Shown: positions 8,538-16,318, numbered from the stretch's first letter. The stretch is 54,329 bases of DNA from Neisseria sp. (GCA_030531795.1 JAUNMN010000001.1:50296-104624), one strand, 5' to 3'. Notes: generated from the sequence alone by a model not told the origin. A program made the numbers and translations.

Positions 8538-9485
8538 TCAAATAGAATAGTCTTCCACAAACGGCTCATACAACAAGCGGTCGATGCGTTCTTTGTCTAG
8601 CTCTGGATTAAACAACTTAATAAAATCATAAATATAGCCGCGCAAATAAGTGTCGGCACGCAATAAAATGCTGGTGTGTGAAGGGTCAAATAAATGAGAA
8701 GTATCAATCAAACGCAAACCGTCATCGTATCCTTCGTCAAACGCCATTTGCGCAATCAAACCGATGCCCAAACCAAGTTTGACATAGGTTTTCAATATGC
8801 CCGTATCCGCTGCCGATAAAGCGATATTTGGTTCGGAAATGCCTGCGCGATGAAAAGCGCGCGCAATGCTGGAGCCCGAATTAAACGCAAACTCGTAAGT
8901 GATTAAAGGATATTGCGCGATGTCGTTTAAACTCAAATCGTCTAAAGCCAGCAAAGGGTGATTTTCTGGCACAACCACGCCGTGATTCCAGCTGGCGCAA
9001 CGAATGCTGCGTAAATCGCTTTCTAAATTCACAGTTTCAGTTGCAATCGCAAAATCGGCTTCACCATCGGCAACCATTTGTGCGATTTCTTCAGGATTGC
9101 CCTGACGAATCCGTAATCTAACTTTCGGATATTGCTGAACAAAACGCGCAATCACATCAGGCAATGCGTAACGCGCTTGCGTGTGGGTGGTGGCAATCGT
9201 CAGTAAACCGTTGTCTTGTCCAGTGAACTCTTTGCCGATGTTTTTGATGTTTTGAATGTCGTGCAAAATCCGTTCCGACATTTCCAAAACCGCTTTGCCA
9301 GGCTGCGACACCGACACAATTCGTTTGCCGCTGCGAATGAAAATCTGAATGCCCAACTCTTCTTCCAGCAAACGAATTTGCTTGGAAACTCCAGGTTGCG
9401 AAGTGAACAAGGCTTCGGCTGCGTCGGAAACGTTGAGATTGTGGCGATAAACCTCTAAAGCGTAGCGCAATTGTTGTAATTTCAT
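8538..9485 (-). CDS. cysB: CysB-type LysR regulator
   Basis: LysR-family activator of sulfate assimilation and cysteine biosynthesis genes that responds to N-acetylserine. 315 residues. The winged helix is at about 1-60, with the CysB-like N-terminus MKLQQLRYALEVYRHNLNVSDAAEALFTSQPGVSKQIRLLE. The effector domain contains TTHTQARYALP, ITYEFAFNSGSSIARAF and GLGIGLIAQMAF. These long motifs separate CysB from generic LysR proteins. It is not beside cysteine genes here, so regulation is in trans. Confidence 0.93.
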   Translation of the reverse strand: MKLQQLRYALEVYRHNLNVSDAAEALFTSQPGVSKQIRLLEEELGIQIFIRSGKRIVSVSQPGKAVLEMSERILHDIQNIKNIGKEFTGQDNGLLTIATTHTQARYALPDVIARFVQQYPKVRLRIRQGNPEEIAQMVADGEADFAIATETVNLESDLRSIRCASWNHGVVVPENHPLLALDDLSLNDIAQYPLITYEFAFNSGSSIARAFHRAGISEPNIALSAADTGILKTYVKLGLGIGLIAQMAFDEGYDDGLRLIDTSHLFDPSHTSILLRADTYLRGYIYDFIKLFNPELDKERIDRLLYEPFVEDYSI

Positions 9486-9784
9486 GATTGAGATTAAACC
9501 TTTTTGTTTTTATTTTTGAATGAAATGCTGTTTGCTGGGCGCGAGCGTGGATAAAAATTTGCCAAGCATAGCATATGTGTGGCATAAGCATGATTTGAAT
9601 TGTTTGTTGTAATCATTTCATGCGAACCGATAGGCGCTACTGATGTGGATTTGTTGCATTTGTGCAACTAAAATAAATTTATTGCCCCAAAAAACAACAT
9701 AAAGCATGACAGAGTGTAGAAAAATCGGCATGATTAGCGACTAGGAAGCGGGCGAGTATGCTGCTATCTGAGTCAGTTTGCTTA

Positions 9785-9813
9785 TTGACAGTTGGCAACG
9801 GTTTTTTTATAGT
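9785..9813 (+). promoter_or_regulatory. Strong promoter of rmpM
   Basis: TTGACA (9785-9790), a 17-base spacer and TATAGT (9808-9813); leader of about 105 nt to the start codon. Confidence 0.85.
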
Positions 9814-9836
9814 TGATGCCTGAAGGTAAGTAACTG

Positions 9837-9852
9837 CACAGTTATAACTGTG
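9837..9852. promoter_or_regulatory. 16-bp perfect palindrome in the rmpM leader
   Basis: CACAGTTATAACTGTG lies just downstream of the predicted transcription start. It could be an operator or a 5' hairpin. Confidence 0.6.
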
Positions 9853-9924
9853 AGCCTGTTATATTGTGAGTGGTAAAGACGATAAAAAGTCTTTGCATAA
9901 CAATCTTTTGATGAGGGAATAATA

Positions 9925-10677
9925 ATGACCAAACAGCTTAAATTAGGTGCAATGATTGTTGCAGCGTTGGCTTCTGCTAATGCTTTGGCAGCAAGTGAGC
10001 CACATACCAAACATGGTTATACTCAAAGCCGTGAATCTCATGAAATCGTTCGCAATAACTATGGCGAATGCTGGAAAAATGCTTATTTTGATAAAGCAAC
10101 TCAAGGTCGCGTAGAGTGTGGCGATGCGCAAGCTGCTGCGCCAGTTGCGCCAACTTATGTTGATGAAACTGTTGCTTTGTCTGCTAAAACTTTGTTCGGC
10201 TTTGACAAAGATGCTTTGCGTCCAGAAGCAGCTCAAACTTTGAACAACTTGGCAGCTCGTTTGGCTCAGTCTAACGTTGAGTCTGTACGTGTTGAAGGTC
10301 ATACTGACTTTATGGGTTCAGAGTCTTACAACCAAGCGTTGTCTGCTCGCCGTGCAACTGTTGTAGCGAACTACTTGGTAGGTCAAGGCGTTCCTGCTGC
10401 GAAAATTACTGCTGTTGGTTTGGGCGAATCTCAAGCTCAGCAAACTGCTACTTGTGAAGCACAAGTTGCTTCTATGGGCAAAAAAGTATCAAAAGCCAAA
10501 AAACGTGCTGCTTTGATTGCTTGTATCGAACCTGACCGTCGCGTAGATGTGAAAATCCGCAGCGTGGTTCAAACTCAAGTTTCTGGTGGTCAAGCTGGTC
10601 AAGGCGAACGTCCTGCTGAAGATAACCACTGGTTCCCAGGCGCGCGCTCTGGCATCCACGGTTATACTGCTTGGTAA
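9925..10677 (+). CDS. rmpM: RmpM-like OmpA-family outer membrane protein
   Basis: Peptidoglycan-binding protein that associates with the porins (class 4 protein/protein III of Neisseria). The signal peptide ends ...SANALA. A mature N-terminal segment with a Cys pair (GECW, VECG) is followed by a Pro/Ala linker and an OmpA C-terminal domain, about 90-200: [42 protein letters not shown]. As in neisserial RmpM, the OmpA beta-barrel is absent. AGGGA precedes the start, and the promoter and terminator suggest a highly expressed single gene. The tail [15 protein letters not shown] is not part of the OmpA domain. Confidence 0.93.
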   Translation: MTKQLKLGAMIVAALASANALAASEPHTKHGYTQSRESHEIVRNNYGECWKNAYFDKATQGRVECGDAQAAAPVAPTYVDETVALSAKTLFGFDKDALRPEAAQTLNNLAARLAQSNVESVRVEGHTDFMGSESYNQALSARRATVVANYLVGQGVPAAKITAVGLGESQAQQTATCEAQVASMGKKVSKAKKRAALIACIEPDRRVDVKIRSVVQTQVSGGQAGQGERPAEDNHWFPGARSGIHGYTAW

Positions 10678-10699
10678 GCAAACCGTTTTCGGATTGATG

Positions 10700-10725
10700 A
10701 AAACCCCGCTTTTGGCGGGGTTTTG
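10700..10725 (+). terminator. Terminator of rmpM
   Basis: AAAACCCCGC and GCGGGGTTTT pair around a short T-rich loop, then TTTTG. Confidence 0.9.
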
Positions 10726-10776
10726 TGTTATGGTGCGCTCGTATTGTGCTAAAAATAGAGAAAAATAGGCAATAAA

Positions 10777-11745
10777 ATGAAGGAACTTGATTTTATTAAA
10801 ACTTATTTGAAAAATATGCCGTCTGACAATTCGGTTGTGCTTGGAATAGGCGACGATGCGGCGATTGTGCGACCGCGTGCTGGCTTTGATTTGTGCATGA
10901 GCAGCGATATGCTGGTGGCTGGGCGACACTTTTTTGCTGATGTTGCTCCTGATTTATTGGCGCATAAAGTGGTGGCGGTGAATGTGTCGGACATGGCGGC
11001 GATGGGGGCAAAACCACGTTGGATAATGTTGAGCGTGGCATTGCCTCAGTTGGATAAAACATGGTTAGACGCGTTTTGTGCGGCTTTGTTTCGGGTTTGT
11101 CGGGAACATCAAATCAGTTTGATTGGTGGCGATACCACGCGCGGCGAGCAGGCAGTTTTTAATGTCAGCATCATTGGCGAAGTGCCAACAGGGCAGGGTT
11201 TACGCCGTTCAAATGCCCAAATTGGCGACGATGTTTGGGTATCTGGGCGTTTGGGTTTGGCGGCTGCCGCTTTAAAACATCATTTGGGCGAGTGGGCTTT
11301 GCCTGATGAATGGCTGGCTGAATGTGAACATGCTTTGCATTTGCCCGAACCGCGTGTGGCTTTGGGGCAAGGTTTACTGAATTTGGCGAACGCAGCGCAA
11401 GATGTTTCTGATGGTTTGTTACAAGATTTGGGGCATATCGCCAAAGCGTCGGGCGTGGCTGCGCGTTTGGATTTATTAAAGATTCCCACTTTGCCTGAAC
11501 TGAAAACAAGCATGCCGTCTGCACTTTGGCAGGAATGCGTGTTGGCTGGGGGTGATGATTACGAATTATTGTTTACCGCTTCGGCGGATAAACATAATCA
11601 AATCATCGAATTAGGCAAGCAACTCAATTTGTCATTAAGCAAAATCGGCACAATTGAGCAAGGTTCTGGCGTGCGTGTTTTTGATGAAAATCAGCAAGAA
11701 ATATTTTTGAATAAACAAGGATTTGACCATTTTGGAAACGATTAA
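10777..11745 (+). CDS. thiL: Thiamine-monophosphate kinase
   Basis: Phosphorylates thiamine monophosphate to thiamine diphosphate with ATP. PurM/AIR-synthase-like fold. The N-terminal metal/ATP motif VVLGIGDDAAIV, the thiamine-binding VNVSDMAAMGAKP, the glycine-rich IGGDTTRG and DVSDGLLQDLGHIAKAS, and LAGGDDYELLF near the end are all present. 322 residues, typical. First gene of an apparent thiL-pgpA-bioD unit. One uptake core (11512-11523) encodes MPSAL; a near-match at about 10818 encodes MPSDN. Confidence 0.96.
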   Translation: MKELDFIKTYLKNMPSDNSVVLGIGDDAAIVRPRAGFDLCMSSDMLVAGRHFFADVAPDLLAHKVVAVNVSDMAAMGAKPRWIMLSVALPQLDKTWLDAFCAALFRVCREHQISLIGGDTTRGEQAVFNVSIIGEVPTGQGLRRSNAQIGDDVWVSGRLGLAAAALKHHLGEWALPDEWLAECEHALHLPEPRVALGQGLLNLANAAQDVSDGLLQDLGHIAKASGVAARLDLLKIPTLPELKTSMPSALWQECVLAGGDDYELLFTASADKHNQIIELGKQLNLSLSKIGTIEQGSGVRVFDENQQEIFLNKQGFDHFGND

Positions 11746-11746
11746 A

Positions 11747-12244
11747 GTGAAACAAAAAACTGCGTTTCAGCCAACTTTTGCTTGGTTGTGGCAAAGACCG
11801 ATTTGCTTTTTGGGCTTTGGTTTTGGTACGGGTTTGGCACCGAAAGCACCAGGAACGTTTGGCACTTTGCCCGCTTTGCCTTTGGCTTATTTGTGCATTT
11901 CATTAGGCATTTCGGGTTGGTATTTGGCATTTTTATGCTTTATTTTATTTGTTTTTGGCGTTTATGTTTGCAATGTGTGCGAACGTGAATTGGGCGTAGA
12001 AGATTATGGCGGCATTGTTTGGGACGAAATCGTTGCCATGATGTTGGTGTTGGCGTTTGTGCCTTTGAGTTTGGGCTGGTGGTTGTTGGCGTTTGCGGTG
12101 TTTCGTTTTTTTGACGCGGTCAAACCGCCGCCGATTCGCTGGTTTGATGAACGTTTGCACGGTGGTTTTGGCATCATGTGGGACGACATCATCGCGGCTT
12201 TGTTCAGCTTGTTGGTTTTGCGATTTTTGCACTGGATTTTTTGA
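11747..12244 (+). CDS. pgpA: Phosphatidylglycerophosphatase A
   Basis: Membrane enzyme dephosphorylating phosphatidylglycerophosphate to phosphatidylglycerol. Conserved GTGLAPKAPGTFGTLPALPL, then DYGGIVWDEIVAMM and FDAVKPPPIRWFDE...GGFGIMWDDIIAAL, which carry the family's acidic catalytic motifs. About four hydrophobic segments. I chose GTG at 11747 (1 base after the thiL stop, GGA upstream, family-like N-terminal length). TTG codons at 11723 and 11732 are alternatives that would overlap thiL. Neisserial thiL-pgpA adjacency is also common in other proteobacteria. Confidence 0.92.
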   Translation: MKQKTAFQPTFAWLWQRPICFLGFGFGTGLAPKAPGTFGTLPALPLAYLCISLGISGWYLAFLCFILFVFGVYVCNVCERELGVEDYGGIVWDEIVAMMLVLAFVPLSLGWWLLAFAVFRFFDAVKPPPIRWFDERLHGGFGIMWDDIIAALFSLLVLRFLHWIF

Positions 12245-12915
12245 TGACAAAAGCGTTTTTTATCACAGGCACAGACACCGAAGTTGGTAAAACTTTTTGC
12301 ACGGCGGCATTGTTGCACGCTTTTGCGGCGCGAAACCAGCGTGTTGTGGGCTTTAAGCCTGTGGCTTCGGGCGCGCTTGCTGGGCAAAACGAAGACGTGT
12401 TGGCTGTGCAGACGGCATCAAGTTGCGCTTTGCCTTATGAAATGCACAATGTTTACACGTTTGCCGAGGCAACTGCACCACATTTGGCGGCACGCGATTT
12501 GGGTTTGACGCTGGATATTTCTCAAATCAATCAGAAAATGGCGGCATTGAAAGAAGCGGCGCAGGCGGATTATTTATTGATTGAAGGGGCGGGCGGTTGG
12601 CTCACGCCGCTCACGCCGAATGTCAGTTTTGCCGATTGGGTGCAGCAGCAACAATTGCCCGTGATTTTGGTGGTGGGCATGAAATTGGGTTGCCTTAATC
12701 ATGCTTTATTAACGGCGCAGGCGATTCGAGCGGCTGGCTTGCCTTTGGTTGGCTGGGTAGCGAATGTGTTGTCGGCAAATCCGCACCGCGTAGATGATTA
12801 TTTAGCTGATTTACAAAGATATTTATCCGTTCCTTTGTTGGGTGTGATGCCGTATGTGCCAAATATAGACGCACAAGATGCAGCGAAATTTTTGCAAATA
12901 GACGCTTTGTTGTGA
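12244..12915 (+). CDS. bioD: Dethiobiotin synthetase
   Basis: ATP-dependent carboxylase forming the ureido ring of dethiobiotin from 7,8-diaminopelargonic acid and CO2. The P-loop GTDTEVGKT is at residues 9-17, followed by KPVASG, LIEGAGGWLTPL and the switch-like VVGMKLGCLNHALLTAQAI. 223 residues. The start ATG at 12244 overlaps the pgpA stop by one base (TGATG), so the genes are translationally coupled; a longer in-frame ORF from 12178 lies inside pgpA and is not used. An uptake core (12407-12418) encodes VQTAS. The rest of the biotin operon is not in the window. Confidence 0.95.
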   Translation: MTKAFFITGTDTEVGKTFCTAALLHAFAARNQRVVGFKPVASGALAGQNEDVLAVQTASSCALPYEMHNVYTFAEATAPHLAARDLGLTLDISQINQKMAALKEAAQADYLLIEGAGGWLTPLTPNVSFADWVQQQQLPVILVVGMKLGCLNHALLTAQAIRAAGLPLVGWVANVLSANPHRVDDYLADLQRYLSVPLLGVMPYVPNIDAQDAAKFLQIDALL

Positions 12916-12938
12916 TTTTGGGTACTGAATGACGAAAG

Positions 12939-12970
12939 ATGCCGTCTGCGTTTTCATGTGCAGACGGCAT
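12939..12970. terminator. Uptake-sequence inverted pair between bioD and DUF2288 gene
   Basis: ATGCCGTCTGC (12939-12949) pairs with GCAGACGGCAT (12960-12970): an 11-bp stem with a 10-base loop between convergent genes. The left arm's 12th base is G instead of A. Confidence 0.75.
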
Positions 12971-12999
12971 ATTCTATTTAATTATTTGATTTATTGTGA

Positions 13000-13293
13000 T
13001 TATTTAACTTCTTGTATGAGAACCCAAGGCGCAATCACCACAGCCCACATTTGCTGATTGTTTTGATAAAACTCGGCGGCTTGGCTTTCGCTCACCAAGT
13101 GAATTTGCCCTTGTTGCATCAGTTTGGCGACGGTGCTGCTGTCGTCATCGGCGAACAAACGTGCGGTGGCGATGAGGTCTAAATCGGCGTGAACATAAAC
13201 CGCTGCGCCGCGTGCGAAATGGGTTTGCAATTCGCTCCATGCGATTTTGGCGGTTTCAGTGTTGATTTTTTCGTTGAGTAGTGGCTCGGTCAT
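13000..13293 (-). CDS. DUF2288 family protein
   Basis: Small cytoplasmic protein of unknown function. The pattern AKIAWSELQTHFARGAAVYVHADLDLIATARLFADDDSSTVAKL and the tail MWAVVIAPWVLIQE match DUF2288 as I know it, whose members begin close to this start. ATG at 13320 is an in-frame alternative; neither start has a strong ribosome binding site. Divergent from the zinc operon, whose putative Zur site lies in the shared upstream region. Confidence 0.8.
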   Translation of the reverse strand: MTEPLLNEKINTETAKIAWSELQTHFARGAAVYVHADLDLIATARLFADDDSSTVAKLMQQGQIHLVSESQAAEFYQNNQQMWAVVIAPWVLIQEVK

Positions 13294-13348
13294 GGCTGAA
13301 ATCTGTGTAAAAGTGTGCATTATAAAGGCTTTTGGCTGTACAAAATAG

Positions 13349-13365
13349 ATGTTATAAAGTATCAT
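13349..13365. promoter_or_regulatory. Putative Zur operator upstream of the znu operon
   Basis: ATGTTATA-A-AGTATCAT fits the Zur-type palindrome ATGTTATAnTATAACAT perfectly in the left half and with three mismatches in the right. It overlaps a -10-like TATAAA (13353-13358) for the zinc operon. Confidence 0.5.
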
Positions 13366-13385
13366 TCATTCGTTTTTGACCATGT

Positions 13386-13410
13386 AGACAGCTTAGGCTG
13401 TCTCTTTTAT
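13386..13410 (+). terminator. Hairpin plus T-rich run in the znu leader (possible attenuator)
   Basis: AGACAGC (13386-13392) pairs with GCTGTCT (13397-13403) around TTAG and is followed by CTTTTATT. It ends 7 bases before the start of the small ORF. The upstream gene is divergent, so it has nothing else to terminate. Confidence 0.5.
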
Positions 13411-13416
13411 TGCTGA

Positions 13417-13512
13417 ATGAATATTTTATTAACAGGCGTGTGGCAACGTTTGCTGATTGCTGTTTTGGCTTTGGCTGTGTTGTGGGGCGTGTATTTTTGG
13501 GCGGTTGCATGA
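13417..13512 (+). CDS. 31-residue single-span membrane peptide coupled to znuC
   Basis: ATG at 13417 opens a 31-codon ORF beginning MNILLTGVWQRLLIAVLAL and ending GVYFWAVA. It is basic near the start, then a hydrophobic span of about 20 residues with three tryptophans in all. Its TGA stop overlaps the znuC ATG (ATGA at 13509-13512), which suggests translational coupling. No clear Shine-Dalgarno precedes it, and a hairpin ends 13 bases upstream. I do not recognise a family. It could be a small subunit or stabiliser of the zinc transporter, or a leader ORF that controls znuC translation. Coding status is inferred from position and composition only. Confidence 0.5.
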   Translation: MNILLTGVWQRLLIAVLALAVLWGVYFWAVA

Positions 13513-14234
13513 ATATTGTGTTGGACAATGTTACCGTGAGCTATCAGCGCAAACCTGCGGTGCATCACATTGACATGACTTTTGGCAAGGGCGAAATGTG
13601 GGCGATTTTTGGACCAAACGGCGCGGGCAAGTCTACTTTGCTCAAGGCGACCATGGGTTTGCTGAAAACCGATACGGGCAAAGTGTGTTTACACGGCGTG
13701 CGACGCGAAGAAATCGCTTATTTGCCGCAGCAGTCGGACATCGACCGCAGCCAACCGATGACGGTGTTTGAGTTGGCGGCGATGGGTTTGTGGTATGAAA
13801 TCGGTTTTTTTGGACGCGTGAACAAGGCGCAAAAAACGCGTGTAATGAAGGCTTTAGAACGCGTGGGCATGGCAGATTTTGCAGAACGTCAAATCGCTCA
13901 TTTGTCTAATGGACAATTTCAGCGCGTGTTGTTTGCCCGAATGTTGGCGCAAAATGCCAAATTTTTGCTGTTAGATGAACCGTTTAACGCGGTGGACGCG
14001 AAAACCACTTATGAGCTGTTGGACGTGTTGCGTTCGTGTAATCAAGATGGTTTGGCGGTGATTGCGGTGTTGCACGATTATGAGCAAGTGCGCGCTTATT
14101 TTGGCAAAACGCTGTTGGTGGCGCGTGAAAAAGTGGCGGCTGGCAAGACGGAAGAGGTGTTGTGCGACACTTATTTGAAACGCTGCAATGAAGCGATGAG
14201 CCATTTTGAAGCGGCGGCTTGGTGTGCGAACTGA
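13509..14234 (+). CDS. znuC: Zinc ABC transporter ATP-binding protein
   Basis: ATPase of a metal-type (cluster 9) importer. Walker A GPNGAGKST at residues 35-43, signature LSNGQFQRV, Walker B FLLLDEPFNAVD, and switch His in AVLHDYEQVRAYF. 241 residues from ATG 13509; the longer frame to 13410 overlaps the small membrane ORF and lacks support. First of znuC-znuB-znuA. Zinc is preferred over manganese because the partner binding protein has a His-rich loop. The stop codon's A begins an uptake sequence (14234-14245). Confidence 0.92.
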   Translation: MNIVLDNVTVSYQRKPAVHHIDMTFGKGEMWAIFGPNGAGKSTLLKATMGLLKTDTGKVCLHGVRREEIAYLPQQSDIDRSQPMTVFELAAMGLWYEIGFFGRVNKAQKTRVMKALERVGMADFAERQIAHLSNGQFQRVLFARMLAQNAKFLLLDEPFNAVDAKTTYELLDVLRSCNQDGLAVIAVLHDYEQVRAYFGKTLLVAREKVAAGKTEEVLCDTYLKRCNEAMSHFEAAAWCAN

Positions 14235-14245
14235 TGCCGTCTGCA
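14234..14245 (+). repeat. Uptake sequence fused to znuC stop codon
   Basis: ATGCCGTCTGCA starts on the last base of the TGA stop. Confidence 0.85.
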
Positions 14246-14305
14246 GCTGAATGAGCAAGGTTTTGCATGTGCCTTGAAAATGAATGTGAATAACAAGAAT
14301 AACAG

Positions 14306-14348
14306 ATGCCGTCTGCAGTCCCTTCGACAAGCTCAGGACTGGCGGCAT
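14306..14348. repeat. REP-like palindrome nested in an uptake-sequence hairpin
   Basis: Outer arms ATGCCG (14306-14311) and CGGCAT (14343-14348) enclose AGTCC (14317-14321) and GGACT (14336-14340) around TTCGACAAGCTCA. The inner motif is the widespread REP-type sequence CTTCGACAAGCTCAGG. It lies between znuC and znuB. Confidence 0.7.
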
Positions 14349-14362
14349 TTAGCTGAAAAATC

Positions 14363-15238
14363 ATGAATATTTACCAACTTTTGATTGAACCGTTTGCCGA
14401 ATTTGAGTTCATGCGTTACGCCTTGGCATCGGTGGTGTTTTTGGCTTTGTCGGCGGCACCTGTGGGCGTGTTTTTAGTAATGCGTCGCATGAGTTTGGTC
14501 GGCGACGCTTTGGGACACGCGGTGTTGCCTGGAGCAGCGGTGGGCTATTTGCTGGGTGGTTTGAGTTTGCCCGCGATGAGTGCAGGCGGCTTCGTGGCAG
14601 GTTTGCTGATGGCTTTGCTGGCGGGTTTGGTTAGCCGTTTCACCAACTTAAAAGAAGATGCCAACTTCGCCGCGTTTTACTTAACCAGTTTGGCGATTGG
14701 CGTGTTGCTGGTGAGCGTGAGCGGCAGCAATATTGAGTTGTTGCACTTGTTGTTTGGCTCGATTTTGGCGGTGGATTTGCCTGCTTTGCAGCTGGTGGCG
14801 ATTTCTGCTTCGGTAACGCTGGTGGTGTTGGCGATTATTTATCGACCGTTGATGATGGAAAGCATCGACCCTTTGTTTTTGCAGTCGGTGCAAGGGCGCG
14901 GCGCATTGTGGCATTTGATTTTTTTGGTGTTGGTGGTGCTGAATTTGGTGTCGGGTTTTCAGGCTTTAGGCACGCTGATGGCGGTGGGTTTGATGATGTT
15001 GCCTGCGATTACGGCGCGACTGTGGACGCAAAAAATGGGGCGTTTGATGGCTTTGGCGAGCGTGTTTGCTTTGCTGTGCGGCGCGGCGGGTTTGTTGGTG
15101 TCGTATCACATTGAAATTCCGTCTGGGCCTGCGATTATTTTGTTTTGCGGTGCGTGGTATCTGTTTTCCATTATTTTTGCGTGGGAAAGCGGCGTTTTGG
15201 TGCGTTACTTGCGTCGCGGCAAACATTTGCAACACTGA
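14363..15238 (+). CDS. znuB: Zinc ABC transporter permease
   Basis: Integral membrane component of the zinc importer (ABC-3 family). 291 residues with about eight hydrophobic segments. Family motifs: FLALSAAPVGVFLVMRRMSLVGDALGHAVLPGAAVGYLL near the N-terminus, and GLMMLPAITARLW about two thirds along. The long hydrophobic C-terminus ends with basic residues (RYLRRGKHLQH). It follows znuC after a 128-bp spacer with two uptake sequences and a REP-like unit, so transcription may be uneven across the operon. Its stop also overlaps an uptake sequence (15238-15249). Confidence 0.92.
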   Translation: MNIYQLLIEPFAEFEFMRYALASVVFLALSAAPVGVFLVMRRMSLVGDALGHAVLPGAAVGYLLGGLSLPAMSAGGFVAGLLMALLAGLVSRFTNLKEDANFAAFYLTSLAIGVLLVSVSGSNIELLHLLFGSILAVDLPALQLVAISASVTLVVLAIIYRPLMMESIDPLFLQSVQGRGALWHLIFLVLVVLNLVSGFQALGTLMAVGLMMLPAITARLWTQKMGRLMALASVFALLCGAAGLLVSYHIEIPSGPAIILFCGAWYLFSIIFAWESGVLVRYLRRGKHLQH

Positions 15239-15249
15239 TGCCGTCTGCA
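15238..15249 (+). repeat. Uptake sequence fused to znuB stop codon
   Basis: ATGCCGTCTGCA starts on the last base of the TGA stop. Confidence 0.85.
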
Positions 15250-15312
15250 GTTTGCGCGTGAAACGTGGCGATAGCAGACGATGATTTTTGAATATGGAAT
15301 GGGAGTGAAACA

Positions 15313-16209
15313 ATGAAAAAAATGATGTTCAGCGTGTTGGCAGTGGCGGTGTCGGCGGCGGTGGCGGCAGAACCTTTGCCTGTGTTGAGTTCGTTCAGCA
15401 TTTTGGGCGATGTTGCCAAGCAAATCGGCGGCGACAAAGTGGAGGTAACGAATTTGGTGGGCGCAGACCAAGACACCCACACTTACCACATGACTTCTGG
15501 CGACATCAAAAAAATCCGTTCGGCAAAACTGGTTTTGTTAAACGGTTTGGGTTTGGAAAATGGCGACGTGGTGCGCGCCGTGAAGCAGGGCAAAGTGAAT
15601 TACGCCGAAGCGGCGGCTGGCATTAAGGCAATGAGCGCGGGCGAACATCATCACGACCACGCGCATGGACACGACCATGACCACGGACGTTTTGACCCAC
15701 ACGTTTGGCAAGACCCAAGTTTGATGCACAAATACGCCGACAATGTGGCGGCGGCTTTAATCAAAACCGACCCACAAAACCGCGCCTATTATCAGCAACG
15801 TTTGAGTGCGTATCAAAAAGAATTGACCGCGCTGGACAACTACGCCAAGCAACAATTCGCCAGCGTGCCATCTGCCAAACGCAAAGTGCTGACAGGACAC
15901 GATGCCTTTGCTTACATGGGCAAGCGTTATGGCATCACTTTTTTAGCACCGCAAGGCGTGAGCAGCGAAGCGCAACCGAGTGCCAAACAAGTGGCGAACA
16001 TTATCAATCAAATCAAAAAACAAGGCATTAAAGCCGTGTTCGCCGAAAACATCAAAGACGCGCGCATGGTGCAACAAATTGCCAAAGAAACAGGCAGCAA
16101 AATCGGCGGCAAATTGTATTCAGACGCATTGAGCCGCAGCGGCGCAGCCAGCACTTACGTTGGCATGTATCGCTACAACGTCAATGCTTTGAGCGCGGCA
16201 ATGAAATAA
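15313..16209 (+). CDS. znuA: Periplasmic zinc-binding protein
   Basis: Solute-binding protein that delivers Zn2+ to ZnuBC. The signal peptide MKKMMFSVLAVAVSAAVAAEP has no lipobox Cys, so the protein is soluble in the periplasm. A His/Asp-rich loop at about 112-124 (HHHDHAHGHDHDH) is the hallmark of zinc-specific cluster-9 proteins, followed by FDPHVWQDP. The metal ligands lie in DTHTYHMT (His), DPHVW (His), LTGHDAFAYMGKRYG (His), and SDAL near the C-terminus. 298 residues. Last gene of the unit; a lone uptake sequence follows at 16234-16245. Confidence 0.95.
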   Translation: MKKMMFSVLAVAVSAAVAAEPLPVLSSFSILGDVAKQIGGDKVEVTNLVGADQDTHTYHMTSGDIKKIRSAKLVLLNGLGLENGDVVRAVKQGKVNYAEAAAGIKAMSAGEHHHDHAHGHDHDHGRFDPHVWQDPSLMHKYADNVAAALIKTDPQNRAYYQQRLSAYQKELTALDNYAKQQFASVPSAKRKVLTGHDAFAYMGKRYGITFLAPQGVSSEAQPSAKQVANIINQIKKQGIKAVFAENIKDARMVQQIAKETGSKIGGKLYSDALSRSGAASTYVGMYRYNVNALSAAMK

Positions 16210-16289
16210 AGATTTGCCTCGCACGCAGCAAAGTGCAGACGGCATCGCCGCCAAATAACCGTTTATTCTATGAAAATAACGCAAAATTC

Positions 16290-16318
16290 TTGACCTTTTG
16301 ACTAGAGTAACGTTTAAT
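16290..16318 (+). promoter_or_regulatory. Promoter of the metNIQ operon
   Basis: TTGACC (16290-16295), a 17-base spacer and TTTAAT (16313-16318). The predicted start near 16325 gives a leader of about 107 nt. Confidence 0.7.

Larger units (their letters stand above)
9486..9924. other. 439-bp divergent cysB-rmpM regulatory region
   Basis: No coding frame. It holds the rmpM promoter (9785-9813), a 16-bp palindrome (9837-9852) and a small hairpin GTTGCA-TTTG-TGCAAC (9653-9668) of unknown role. Confidence 0.7.

Noticed and set aside
12178..12243. Extended bioD start inside pgpA
   Set aside because: The P-loop family N-terminus begins at 12244 and the TGATG overlap with pgpA gives a natural coupled start.
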